Below are positions 43,631 through 51,270 of a DNA stretch of 64,000 bases, in pieces. The stretch is from Ramlibacter rhizophilus (GTDB lineage: Bacteria > Pseudomonadota > Gammaproteobacteria > Burkholderiales > Burkholderiaceae_C): contig NZ_SMLL01000001.1 of the NCBI RefSeq assembly GCF_004681965.1, positions 620,001 through 684,000 of the forward strand, read 5' to 3'. The position numbers and the translations under genes are program-made. The first letter of the stretch is position 1; each line of letters begins with the position of its first letter. The notes under the pieces were generated by a model. It did not search any database. It was not told where the DNA came from and was given only the letters and a program-made list of their open reading frames with translations.

Positions 43631-44605
43631 TCATAGCCGCGGCGCCAGGCGGCGATCGAGCGCATCCCAGAACGCCGGCTCGATGCGCAGCGCCAGCGGG
43701 ACGGCCCAGGCCTGGGGGTGGTGGCGCCACAGCTTGACGGCGTCTTTCTCGGTGCAGACGACGGTGGCGCCGGCAGGCAGGTGCAGGTCCTGCGGCTCGA
43801 GGGGATCGTGGTCGGGCCGCTCCAGGGTGCGGGCGAGCGTGAAGCCGCTGGCGCGCAGCATGCTGAAGAAAGGTTCGGGCTGCGCGAGCGCCGCAAGGGC
43901 GATCACGGCCGGCCCGCGCGCCAGCTCCGCCAGCGCGATGCGCGTGCCGTCGGCCCGCTGGGCCTGCGCAGCCAGGCCACGCTCGAGCGTGAAGCCCTCG
44001 ATGACGGTGCCCGGTGGGCGAAGCACCAGGTCGGCGTGCCGCGGCCAGGGTTCACGCAGCGGCCCGGCCGGCAGCAGCCAGCCATTGCCCGTGCCGCGCT
44101 GGTCGAAGACGCAGATCTCCAGGTCCCGCGCCAGCGCGAGGTGCTGCAGGCCGTCGTCGCTCACGATCACCCGCAGGCCGGGGTGGCGCGAGAGCAGGAG
44201 CCGCGCGGCCTCGACGCGCCGCGCCCCGACGGCGATCGGAACCTGCGTGCGCCGCGCGATGAGCAGGGGTTCGTCGCCCACCTCCTTCGCGGTGCTGGCC
44301 GCCGTGACCTCGCGGCAATCCCGGCTGCTTCGGCCGTGGCCGCGCGAAATCACGCCGCAGGCGATGCCCTGCGCCTGCAGGTGCTCGACCAGCGCGATGA
44401 CCACCGGCGTCTTGCCCGCGCCCCCGGCCACGACATTGCCCACGACCACGACCGGCACGGGAAGGCGCTGCGGCCGCCGCAGGCGCATGCGGTAGAGGAA
44501 GCGCCGGAAGGCGGCGAGGGCGCCGAAGACGGCCGCCAGGGGAAGGAGCGCGAGTGCGAGCGGACCGCGGTGACGCCAGGCGCGCTGCAGGGCGGCTTCG
44601 ATCAC
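43631..44605 (-). CDS. lpxK: Tetraacyldisaccharide 4'-kinase
   Basis: 324 aa; phosphorylates the lipid A disaccharide at the 4' position, on the inner face of the inner membrane. N-terminal hydrophobic anchor (~16-33), then P-loop [20 protein letters not shown] (~53-72) and the LpxK signature [10 protein letters not shown] and [26 protein letters not shown] 44605 is the start ([10 protein letters not shown]). Gaps to exbD (24 nt) and Trm112 (7 nt) make it part of one operon with exbB at the head. Confidence 0.94.
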   Translation of the reverse strand: MIEAALQRAWRHRGPLALALLPLAAVFGALAAFRRFLYRMRLRRPQRLPVPVVVVGNVVAGGAGKTPVVIALVEHLQAQGIACGVISRGHGRSSRDCREVTAASTAKEVGDEPLLIARRTQVPIAVGARRVEAARLLLSRHPGLRVIVSDDGLQHLALARDLEICVFDQRGTGNGWLLPAGPLREPWPRHADLVLRPPGTVIEGFTLERGLAAQAQRADGTRIALAELARGPAVIALAALAQPEPFFSMLRASGFTLARTLERPDHDPLEPQDLHLPAGATVVCTEKDAVKLWRHHPQAWAVPLALRIEPAFWDALDRRLAPRL

Positions 44606-44629
44606 CCGGGGCGTTCCAGTGCTCGCGGA

Positions 44630-45058
44630 TCAGGGCTTGCCGGCCTGCGAGGGGTGCTGGGCGGCGAAGGTGACCTGGTGCAGCCCGCTGCGGCGTGCCG
44701 CCTCCAGCACGGTGATGACCGACTGGTGCGGCGAGGCCGCGTCCGCGCTGATGATGACCACGCTGTCCTTGCCGGCCTGGGCGGCCGCGCTCAACGCGGT
44801 GGAGACGGCCTCGACGTTGCGGCCGCTCAGGGGCGTGCGGTTGATGCTGTAGCGCCCGTCGCTCGCGACCGCGACGATGACTTCCTTGGGGTGGTCGCGC
44901 TGGGCCTGCGCGTCGGCCACCGGGAGCTTCAGCTGCAGCTCGGTGAACTTGCTGTAGGTGGTGGACAGCATCAGGAAGATGAGCACCACCAGCAGCACGT
45001 CGATGAACGGGATCAGGTTGATCTCGGGCTCGGCCCGGGGACGGGGGCGGAAGTTCAT
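44630..45058 (-). CDS. exbD: ExbD/TolR-family energy-transducing protein
   Basis: 142 aa. Single N-terminal membrane helix (~15-35, INLIPFIDVLLVVLIFLMLS) with the conserved Asp of the proton path in PFIDVLL, then a periplasmic domain (~40-138). Works with ExbB using proton force to drive outer-membrane receptors or, in TolR-like form, envelope constriction. It starts 19 nt after the exbB stop. No tonB gene is visible here, so ExbD and TolR cannot be separated with confidence. Confidence 0.9.
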   Translation of the reverse strand: MNFRPRPRAEPEINLIPFIDVLLVVLIFLMLSTTYSKFTELQLKLPVADAQAQRDHPKEVIVAVASDGRYSINRTPLSGRNVEAVSTALSAAAQAGKDSVVIISADAASPHQSVITVLEAARRSGLHQVTFAAQHPSQAGKP

Positions 45059-45076
45059 GGGTTCGGCTTCTCAGCC

Positions 45077-45703
45077 TCAGCGGCGCAGGCTGGCGAGGTG
45101 GCGGGCGAAGCGCTCCGAGGCCAGCTCCAGGTGGAGGAGGTACTCGTCCACGCGGGCCCGGAAGTAGCGCCAGAAGATCAGCGCCGGGATGGCGACGATC
45201 AGGCCGAACGCGGTGTTGTACAGGGCGATGGAGATGCCGTGGGCCAGCTGGGCCGGGTTGCCGCCAGTGGTGCCGCCGGGGGCTTGCGAGCCGAAGATCT
45301 CGATCATGCCGATCACGGTGCCGAGCAGGCCCAGCAGCGGCGCGGCCGAGGCGATGGTGCCCAAGGCGCTCAGGTAGCGCTCCAGCCGGTGCGCGACGGC
45401 CCGGCCGGTGTGCTCCATGCTGGCGCGCAGCTCGGTCTCGCCGCAGCGCGGATCGGCGTTGAGTGCGCGCAGGCCGCTCGCGAGCACCTCGCCGAGGGCG
45501 GAGTTCTGCTCGAGCTGGGTCACCACATCGGGGGTGGGCACGCTCACGCGCGAAACGGCCACGGCTTCATCCACCAGCCGGGGGGGAACGATCTTGGCGG
45601 TCTTCAGGCTGAGGAAGCGCTCGATGATGAGGGCCAGGGCGACGACGGAACAGGCGATCAGGGGCCAGATTGGCCAGCCAGCGGCTTGTATGATCGAAAA
45701 CAA
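45077..45703 (-). CDS. exbB: ExbB/TolQ/MotA proton-channel family protein
   Basis: 208 aa from TTG 45703, supported by GGAG 7 nt upstream. Three membrane helices: ~11-30 (WPIWPLIACSVVALALIIE), ~113-135 (ALGTIASAAPLLGLLGTVIGMI) and ~160-182 (GISIALYNTAFGLIVAIPALIF). The LGLLGTVIGMI and TAFGL phrases are the family signature, with channel Thr residues. Head of the exbB-exbD-lpxK-Trm112-kdsB(-adk) operon, divergent from xseA across an AT-rich 301-bp region. Confidence 0.92.
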   Translation of the reverse strand: MFSIIQAAGWPIWPLIACSVVALALIIERFLSLKTAKIVPPRLVDEAVAVSRVSVPTPDVVTQLEQNSALGEVLASGLRALNADPRCGETELRASMEHTGRAVAHRLERYLSALGTIASAAPLLGLLGTVIGMIEIFGSQAPGGTTGGNPAQLAHGISIALYNTAFGLIVAIPALIFWRYFRARVDEYLLHLELASERFARHLASLRR

Positions 45704-46004
45704 GGGGGGTCTCCAGGCGCGATGGGAATGGCTGAGGCACGATTATCGGCCAGCCTCGGGCCTGTAGGACGAGGCCTCATGCACGTCGTCGAATTCCCAC
45801 AACTCTTGTGGATAACTTTGTGCAGAAGCGCACGCCGGCGGGCCGCCAAGCCGCATGGAATCGGGCCTGTAACAAATCGATCACAAATTAATCACAAAAA
45901 AACTGTTGCAAATCAATGGCTTGTGACGAGTCGCCGTCGTTTTGGGCCGGTATGACACCCGAAAGACTACTTGCCTCCTTCTGTGGACTACTGCAGGGCG
46001 CCTG
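45704..46004. promoter_or_regulatory. AT-rich divergent exbB/xseA control region with DnaA box and IHF-type site
   Basis: 301 bp with no gene. It holds a perfect DnaA box (45807-45815; TTATCCACA on the minus strand) within a larger CCACAA-CTC-TTGTGG dyad (45797-45811). Two direct ATCACAAA repeats 11 bp apart follow (45880-45898) in a 45-bp AT-rich run, with a match to the IHF consensus (AATCAATGGCTTG, 45911-45923). TGTGGACTA at 45982-45990 is a second, poorer DnaA-like site. Promoters for exbB and xseA must lie here. Protein binding is inferred. Confidence 0.5.
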
Positions 46005-47300
46005 ATGCCTGAGAACCCGTCGTCCGCCCTGCAGTTGCGGCGCGTCTGGGCCGTGGGCGCGCTGTGCCGCGCGGTCGCCGACGCGCTCGAGGCGCGCTTC
46101 AACCCGGTCGCCGTGCGCGGCGAGATCTCCGGCTTTTCCCGGGCCGCCAGCGGTCACTGCTACTTCACGCTGAAGGATGGGCAGGGCCAGTTGCGCTGCG
46201 CCATGTTTCGCCGCGCCGCCTCCATGGCCGCCTTCGCGCCGCGCGACGGCGACCAGGTGGAGGTGCGTGGCCGGCTGGACGTCTACGACGCGCGCGGCGA
46301 GCTGCAACTGGTGGTCGAGAGCCTCGCACGCGCCGGCCAGGGCAGCCTGTTCGAGCAGTTCATGCGCCTGCGCGAGCAGTTGCAGGCGGACGGCCTCTTC
46401 GATCCGGCCCGCAAGCGCGCCGTGCCCCGCCTGCCCCGCGGTGTCGGCCTCGTGACCTCCGCCGGCGCGGCGGCGCTGCACGACGTGGCGACGGCACTGC
46501 GGCGGCGCGCGCCTCACCTTCCGGTGCTGTTCGCCCCGGCGGCGGTGCAGGGTGCGCAGGCGCCGGCCGAGTTGTGCGAGGCGCTGGAGGCGCTGTACGT
46601 GCGCGCGCTGTCCGGCGATGTCGACGTGATCCTGCTGGTGCGGGGCGGCGGCTCGCTGGAGGACCTCTGGGCTTTCAACGACGAGCGCCTGGCGCGCACC
46701 ATCGTGCGCAGTCCCGTCCCGGTGGTCGTCGGTGTCGGCCACGAGACGGATTTCACCATTGCCGACTTCTGCGCCGACCTGCGCGCACCGACGCCCACGG
46801 CGGCGGCCGAACTGGTGGCCCACCCGCGCGACGCGTGGCTGGAGCAACTGGCCGCGCTCGAAGAACGGCTGGGCCGAAGCAGCCAACGTCGGCTCGAAGC
46901 GGCGCACCAGCGCCTGGACGTCGCCGCCGGCCGGCTTGGCCGACCGCTGGGCCGCATCGCGCAGCAGCAGCAGCAGCTCGAGCGCGCGGCGCACCGCCTG
47001 CGTTGGGCTGCCGACCAGCGCCTGCAGCGCGCCTCCCAGGTGCTGGAGCGCGCCGAGTCCAGGCGCATTGCCTGCATGCAAACGCAGCTCGGTCGCCGAC
47101 GCGACGCCGTCGAGCGCTGCGCCTTGCGCCTGGGTTTGCTCGACCCGCGGCTCGTGCTGGAGCGCGGCTACGCCCTGCTGACCCGCAGCGACGGATCAGT
47201 CCTTGCGCGCGCGGCGCAGGCGGTCGCGGGCGAGACGCTCGCGGCCCAGCTTGCGGACGGGCGGGTCGATGTCGTGGTGACCGGGTCAAGGCCGGATTAA
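46005..47300 (+). CDS. xseA: Exodeoxyribonuclease VII large subunit
   Basis: 431 aa, similar to other proteobacterial XseA (E. coli 456). N-terminal OB-fold (~20-105, AVRGEISGFSRAASGHCYFTLKD), central catalytic domain with LLVRGGGSLEDLWAFNDERLAR (~213-234) and VGVGHETDFTIADFCADLRAPTPTAAAE (~245-272), then a long coiled coil (~280-400) and the C-terminal RGYALLTRSDGSV segment. It degrades single-stranded DNA with XseB. Start ATG 46005 is the first with family similarity. No xseB gene in the window. Confidence 0.95.
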   Translation: MPENPSSALQLRRVWAVGALCRAVADALEARFNPVAVRGEISGFSRAASGHCYFTLKDGQGQLRCAMFRRAASMAAFAPRDGDQVEVRGRLDVYDARGELQLVVESLARAGQGSLFEQFMRLREQLQADGLFDPARKRAVPRLPRGVGLVTSAGAAALHDVATALRRRAPHLPVLFAPAAVQGAQAPAELCEALEALYVRALSGDVDVILLVRGGGSLEDLWAFNDERLARTIVRSPVPVVVGVGHETDFTIADFCADLRAPTPTAAAELVAHPRDAWLEQLAALEERLGRSSQRRLEAAHQRLDVAAGRLGRPLGRIAQQQQQLERAAHRLRWAADQRLQRASQVLERAESRRIACMQTQLGRRRDAVERCALRLGLLDPRLVLERGYALLTRSDGSVLARAAQAVAGETLAAQLADGRVDVVVTGSRPD

Positions 47301-47349
47301 CTGCCTAGAATCGTTGTTTCCCGACAAGCACAACACCACGAGGACCACC

Positions 47350-47931
47350 ATGGAACACACCCTTCCCCCCCTGCCGTATCCGATCGACTCGCTCGCGCCG
47401 CACTACTCGAAGGAGACGCTGGAGTACCACCATGGCAAGCACCACAACGCCTATGTGGTGAACCTGAACAACCTCCAGAAGGGCACCGAATACGAGAGCA
47501 TGAACCTGGAGGAGATCGTCAAGAAGTCCTCCGGCGGCATCTACAACAACGCGGCGCAGGTCTGGAATCACACCTTCTTCTGGAACTGCATAAAGCCCAA
47601 TGGCGGCGGCGAGCCCGGCGGCTCCCTGGCCGAGGCCATCAACAAGAAGTGGGGCAGCTACGCCGCCTTCCGCGAAGCCTTCGTGAAGTCCGCCGTGGGC
47701 AACTTCGGATCCGGCTGGACCTGGCTGGTCAAGAAGACCGACGGCAGCCTGGACATCGTCAACACCGGCGCCGCCGGCACGCCGCTGACCTCCGACGACC
47801 GCGCGGTGCTCACGGTCGATGTCTGGGAGCACGCCTACTACATCGACTACCGCAACCTGCGCCAGAAGTTCGTCGAAACCTACCTCGACAAGCTGGTGAA
47901 CTGGGACTTCGCGCAGAAGAACTTCGGCTGA
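47350..47931 (+). CDS. sodB: Iron superoxide dismutase
   Basis: 193 aa, typical Fe-SOD length. MEHTLPPLPYPIDSLAPHYSKETLEYHHGKHHNAYV holds metal His ~27; AAQVWNHTFFWNC holds His ~75; LTVDVWEHAYYIDYRN holds Asp ~157 and His ~161. GWTWLV and NTGAAGTPL fit iron-type enzymes. No signal peptide; cytoplasmic. It follows xseA by 49 nt with a possible own promoter, and is ended by a strong hairpin. ATG 47350 is preferred over upstream frame. Confidence 0.96.
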   Translation: MEHTLPPLPYPIDSLAPHYSKETLEYHHGKHHNAYVVNLNNLQKGTEYESMNLEEIVKKSSGGIYNNAAQVWNHTFFWNCIKPNGGGEPGGSLAEAINKKWGSYAAFREAFVKSAVGNFGSGWTWLVKKTDGSLDIVNTGAAGTPLTSDDRAVLTVDVWEHAYYIDYRNLRQKFVETYLDKLVNWDFAQKNFG

Positions 47932-47943
47932 GCCGCACCTCGA

Positions 47944-47979
47944 AAATGACAAGGGCCGCGTTCGCGGCCCTTGTCATTT
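47944..47979. terminator. Bidirectional terminator hairpin between sodB and DUF192
   Basis: A near-perfect dyad: 47944-47960 pairs with 47963-47979 over 17 bp around TT. It begins AAATGAC and ends GTCATTT, with A-run and T-run on the two flanks. The right arm contains the stop codon of the DUF192 gene (TGA at 47974-47976 on the minus strand), so one hairpin ends both convergent transcripts. Confidence 0.85.
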
Positions 47980-48432
47980 GGCCGGCCCGAAGGGGCCGCC
48001 GGCCAGCCGGTCGCCGGCCTTGAGCCCCTTGCGCGCGAACCAGCCCTGGTTCATCTCCAGCACGAAGCGCACCGGCTGCGCCGAGCAGTGGGACTGCAGG
48101 CTGCGTGCCGGCATGTCGGCGAGGTTGACGATGGTGCCGTCGTCGCCGATGAATGCGGCGGTCAGCGGGATCAGCGTGTTCATCATCCAGAAGCACTGGG
48201 TGGAGGGCTGCTCGAAGACGAAGAGCATGCCTTCGTGCTGGGGCATCTCCTTGCGCCACATGAGGCCGGTGGATCGCTGCTCCGGCGTGCCGGCCACCTG
48301 GGCGTCGATCTGGTGCATGCCGGCGGACAGTTTCACGCGCGGCAAGCCGGTCTGCGGTTCCTGGGCCAGGGCCGGTGTCGCCGCGAGCCAGAGCGCGGCG
48401 GCGAGGGTGAAGGAGCGGGCAAGCAGTCTCAT
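47974..48432 (-). CDS. DUF192 family secreted protein
   Basis: 152 aa from ATG 48432 (ATG 48441 also possible). Signal peptide (LLARSFTLAAALWLAATPALA), then the DUF192 domain with GTPEQRSTGLMWRKEMPQHEGMLFVFEQPSTQCFWMMNTLIPLTAAFIGDDGTIV, the family's core. Proteins of this kind are small beta-barrels of unknown role in the periplasm. Its final codons lie in the shared terminator. A Lys/Ala-rich small protein is encoded 90 bp upstream on the same strand. Confidence 0.85.
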   Translation of the reverse strand: MRLLARSFTLAAALWLAATPALAQEPQTGLPRVKLSAGMHQIDAQVAGTPEQRSTGLMWRKEMPQHEGMLFVFEQPSTQCFWMMNTLIPLTAAFIGDDGTIVNLADMPARSLQSHCSAQPVRFVLEMNQGWFARKGLKAGDRLAGGPFGPAK

Positions 48433-48460
48433 GGCGCGCATTGTCGCCGCGCGAACGCGG

Positions 48461-48480
48461 AAAAGCCCGCCGAAGCGGGC
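48461..48480 (-). terminator. Rho-independent terminator after the Lys/Ala-rich gene
   Basis: On the minus strand GCCCGC-TTCG-GCGGGC (48480-48465) is followed by TTTT (48464-48461), a classic terminator. It separates the small Lys/Ala-rich gene from the DUF192 gene. A second GC hairpin at 48492-48510 lies between it and the stop codon. Confidence 0.8.
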
Positions 48481-48522
48481 CGGCCGGGCCGGGACCGCCC
48501 CGGGCGGTCCGTGGCCGGGGAA

Positions 48523-48717
48523 TTACTTCTTCTCTTCCTTCTTCGCGGCCTTCTTCATTTCCTTCTTGGCGGCGGCCTTCTCGGTCTTCTTGGCCTCTTC
48601 CTTCTTGGCGGCGGCCGGGGCCGCCGGCGTGGCCGGCGTGGCAGGCGTCGCGGGGGCTTGTGCGAAGGCAGCGGCGGCAAAGAAACCGGCAACCAGGGCG
48701 GCGAGCAGCTTGTTCAT
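48523..48717 (-). CDS. Secreted Lys/Ala-rich low-complexity protein, 64 aa
   Basis: Signal peptide MNKLLAALVAGFFAAAAFAQA, then three ATP repeats (PATPATPATPAAPAAAKK) and an alternating Lys/Glu/Ala tail (KKEEAKKTEKAAAKKEMKKAAKKEEKK) ending in TAA. The tail is strongly helical and histone H1-like. Mature protein is only about 43 aa. ATG 48717 follows AAGGACACACC, with AAGGA 7 nt away. Such proteins are common in Comamonadaceae but I know no function. The stop is followed by hairpins, so it is a free-standing gene. Confidence 0.75.
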   Translation of the reverse strand: MNKLLAALVAGFFAAAAFAQAPATPATPATPAAPAAAKKEEAKKTEKAAAKKEMKKAAKKEEKK

Positions 48718-48937
48718 GGTGTGTCCTTCGGATGTTCGATCGTCAAGTGGTTTGGATCGCCGGCCAAGGCAGCCGGCACTCGTCTCAACGCACGAGCATG
48801 AGTTCGTGTTGACAGGCCGTGCGTGACGCCGCGCTGCGCTGGCGTGCCGACTGCGTCCCCTAGAATCCCGTCATCCACCCCCGCGCTCGCGGCCGCTCGG
48901 CCACGTTTTCCGTCCTCACCTTCGGAGTCCTTCCTCC

Positions 48938-50191
48938 ATGTACCAGCACATCAAGGTGCCCAGCCAGGGCCAGAAGATCACGGTCAAGGCCGACATGTCG
49001 CTCCTGGTGCCGGACGAACCCATCATTCCCTTCATCGAGGGGGACGGCACGGGCATGGACATCACGCCGGTGATGCTGAAGGTGGTCGATGCCGCGGTGG
49101 CCAAGGCTTATGGCGGCAAGAAGAAGATCCACTGGATGGAGGTCTATGCGGGCGAGAAGTCCACCCGGGTGTACGGCCCCGACGTGTGGCTGCCCGAGGA
49201 AACCCTGCAGGTGGTGCGCGACTACGTGGTCTCCATCAAGGGTCCGCTGACCACGCCGGTCGGTGGTGGCATCCGCTCGCTGAACGTGGCGCTGCGCCAG
49301 GAACTCGACCTGTACGTGTGCCTGCGTCCCATCCAGTACTTCAAGGGCGTGCCGTCGCCGCTGAAGGAACCGGAGAAGACCAATATGGTCATCTTCCGCG
49401 AGAACTCCGAGGACATCTACGCCGGCATCGAATACGAAGCCCAGTCGGACAAGGCGCAGAAGCTCATCAAGTTCCTCGTGGAGGAGATGGGGGTCAAGAA
49501 GATCCGCTTTCCCCAGACCTCGGGCATCGGCATCAAGCCCGTGTCCATCGAGGGCACGGAGCGCCTGGTGCGCAAGGCCATCCAGTACGCCATCGACAAC
49601 GACAAGCCCAGCGTGACGCTCGTGCACAAGGGCAACATCATGAAGTTCACCGAGGGGGGCTTTCGCGACTGGGGCTATGCCCTGGCGCAGCGTGAGTTCG
49701 GCGCCGAGCTGATCGACGGCGGCCCGTGGTGCAGGCTGAAGAACCCGAGGACGGGCAAGGACATCGTGGTCAAGGATTCCATCGCGGACGCCTTCCTGCA
49801 GCAGATCCTGCTGCGCCCGGCCGAGTACAGCGTGATCGCCACGCTCAACCTCAACGGAGACTATGTCTCCGACGCGCTCGCCGCGCAGGTGGGCGGCATC
49901 GGCATCGCCCCAGGCGCCAACCTGAGCGATTCGGTGGCCATGTTCGAGGCCACGCATGGCACCGCGCCCAAGTACGCCGGCAAGGACTACGTCAACCCCG
50001 GCTCGGAAATCCTCTCGGCCGAGATGATGCTGCGCCACATGGGATGGACCGAGGCGGCCGACCTCATCATCAGCGCCATGGAAAAGGCCATCCTGAGCAA
50101 GAAGGTCACCTACGACTTCGCCCGCCTCATGGACGGGGCCACGCAGGTCAGCTGCTCGGGCTTCGGGCAGGTCATGATCGACAACATGTGA
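48938..50191 (+). CDS. icd: NADP-dependent isocitrate dehydrogenase
   Basis: 417 aa, the E. coli Icd type. TCA-cycle enzyme converting isocitrate to 2-oxoglutarate. [19 protein letters not shown] is the N-terminal motif. [10 protein letters not shown] holds the substrate/phosphorylation Ser114 with the following Asn and Arg, and [17 protein letters not shown] plus [18 protein letters not shown] are NADP features. The signature [19 protein letters not shown] is intact. It is flanked by a good terminator and starts after a 220-bp gap from the Lys/Ala-rich gene. CGGAGT (48923-48928) is its ribosome site. Confidence 0.97.
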   Translation: MYQHIKVPSQGQKITVKADMSLLVPDEPIIPFIEGDGTGMDITPVMLKVVDAAVAKAYGGKKKIHWMEVYAGEKSTRVYGPDVWLPEETLQVVRDYVVSIKGPLTTPVGGGIRSLNVALRQELDLYVCLRPIQYFKGVPSPLKEPEKTNMVIFRENSEDIYAGIEYEAQSDKAQKLIKFLVEEMGVKKIRFPQTSGIGIKPVSIEGTERLVRKAIQYAIDNDKPSVTLVHKGNIMKFTEGGFRDWGYALAQREFGAELIDGGPWCRLKNPRTGKDIVVKDSIADAFLQQILLRPAEYSVIATLNLNGDYVSDALAAQVGGIGIAPGANLSDSVAMFEATHGTAPKYAGKDYVNPGSEILSAEMMLRHMGWTEAADLIISAMEKAILSKKVTYDFARLMDGATQVSCSGFGQVMIDNM

Positions 50192-50219
50192 TCGCTGTCC
50201 GATCCGCTCCATGGAAAAA

Positions 50220-50243
50220 GCCGCCCTCGGGCGGCTTTTTTTT
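50220..50243. terminator. Bidirectional terminator between icd and the cold-shock gene
   Basis: GCCGCCC-TC-GGGCGGC (50220-50235) followed by eight T on the plus strand and preceded by AAAAA (50215-50219), so it also works for the convergent cold-shock gene. Confidence 0.9.
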
Positions 50244-50256
50244 CAGCTGCCCGCCC

Positions 50257-50598
50257 TTACCGCAGCTCGGCGTGGGCGGTGGCGTGAAACTGGGGGGCGC
50301 GCACCTTGGACTGCCGCGGTCGCAGGACCACTGGCCTGGGTCCCGAAGGTGCCGCCAGCGCGACGCTCGCGCTGGGTGGCAGCTGCGCGGAGTCCGGCTC
50401 GGCCTGGATGTTGCGGGCCATGTGGCCCTTGGGCCCGGCGGTGAGCTCGAAGCGCACGCGGGCGCCTTGCTTGAGCGTCTTGAAGCCCTCCATGGCGATG
50501 GCCGAGAAGTGGGCGAAGACGTCCGTACCGCCGCCATCAGGCTCGATGAAGCCGAAGCCCTTCGCGTCGTTGAACCATTTGACTGTTCCTGTGGCCAT
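50257..50598 (-). CDS. Cold-shock protein with C-terminal extension
   Basis: 113 aa; nucleic-acid chaperone. The CSD (1-67) has the RNP1 motif [11 protein letters not shown] and RNP2 VFAHFSAI; start [18 protein letters not shown] is canonical. Unlike 67-70-aa CspA it continues for ~45 residues, rich in Pro, Ser and Ala with [17 protein letters not shown], likely disordered. Starts at ATG 50598, in the plus-strand-reversed frame from 50790. A TTGACA box 60 bp upstream supports the start. Confidence 0.88.
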   Translation of the reverse strand: MATGTVKWFNDAKGFGFIEPDGGGTDVFAHFSAIAMEGFKTLKQGARVRFELTAGPKGHMARNIQAEPDSAQLPPSASVALAAPSGPRPVVLRPRQSKVRAPQFHATAHAELR

Positions 50599-50637
50599 GT
50601 TCACTCCTCTAGCGTTCGCTCTAGAACAATGGACCAA

Positions 50638-50666
50638 AGTTTGCGAGATGTGCTTACACGTGTCAA
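50638..50666 (-). promoter_or_regulatory. Candidate promoter of the cold-shock gene
   Basis: On the minus strand TTGACA (50666-50661) is a perfect -35, with CAAACT (50643-50638) at 17 bp as a weak -10. Transcription would start near 50631, leaving a ~33-nt leader. The overlapping ACACGTGT palindrome (50656-50663) could be an operator. Confidence 0.4.
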
Positions 50667-50829
50667 CGATTCGAGATACGAAAGTCTCTATTTCTGGCTG
50701 GCTTGCCGCTGGCAGCGCTGCCGTAGCCGTCTGCGGCCGGCCGCCGCGTAGGCGCGGGGCGACGCTTGAAGTTCGCCAGACGGTCTCCACCTCAGATCGG
50801 CGGGGCGCTGCGCAAGCGGCATCGATAGA

Positions 50830-51201
50830 ATGTTTTTCATGGCCAGCAAGACACCCAATTCACCGCCGGTCGCGCCCAAGACGACGCGACCGCAGGACGA
50901 TGACGGTGGGTCCGTAGTCCTCGAGCGGCGCACCCAGAAAACCAAGCCTCCCCAGATGTACCAGGTCGTCATGCTCAATGACGACTACACGCCGATGGAG
51001 TTCGTCGTGGTGGTGATCCAGGAGTTTTTCAACAAGGACCGCGAGACCGCCACGCAGATCATGCTGAAGATCCACCTGGACGGCAAAGGCGTGTGCGGCG
51101 TGTATTCGCGGGACGTGGCCGCCTCCAAGGTCGAACAGGTCCAGGCTGCCGCAAGGCAGGCGGGCCATCCCCTTCAGTGCGTAAGTGAACCGGCCGAATG
51201 A
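50830..51201 (+). CDS. clpS: ClpS adaptor of the N-degron protease pathway
   Basis: 123 aa; brings N-degron proteins, made by Bpt and Aat, to ClpAP. Flexible N-terminus (~1-40), then the ClpS fold with [25 protein letters not shown] (~43-67), the hydrophobic pocket region, and [32 protein letters not shown] 50830 and ATG 50839 are both possible; neither has a clear ribosome site. clpA follows 69 nt after the stop. A small TGACT-CCG-AGTCA dyad lies in that gap (51231-51243). Confidence 0.95.
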   Translation: MFFMASKTPNSPPVAPKTTRPQDDDGGSVVLERRTQKTKPPQMYQVVMLNDDYTPMEFVVVVIQEFFNKDRETATQIMLKIHLDGKGVCGVYSRDVAASKVEQVQAAARQAGHPLQCVSEPAE

Positions 51202-51270
51202 GCCCACCACGGAACGGATCAGGAATACAGTGACTCCGAGTCATACAGGTAGGAAGGCAAAGGACATCTC

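Noticed and set aside
45704-46004. Chromosomal origin of replication
   Set aside because: Only one perfect DnaA box; dnaA, dnaN, gyrB, parA or gidA are not near. Kept as regulatory region only.
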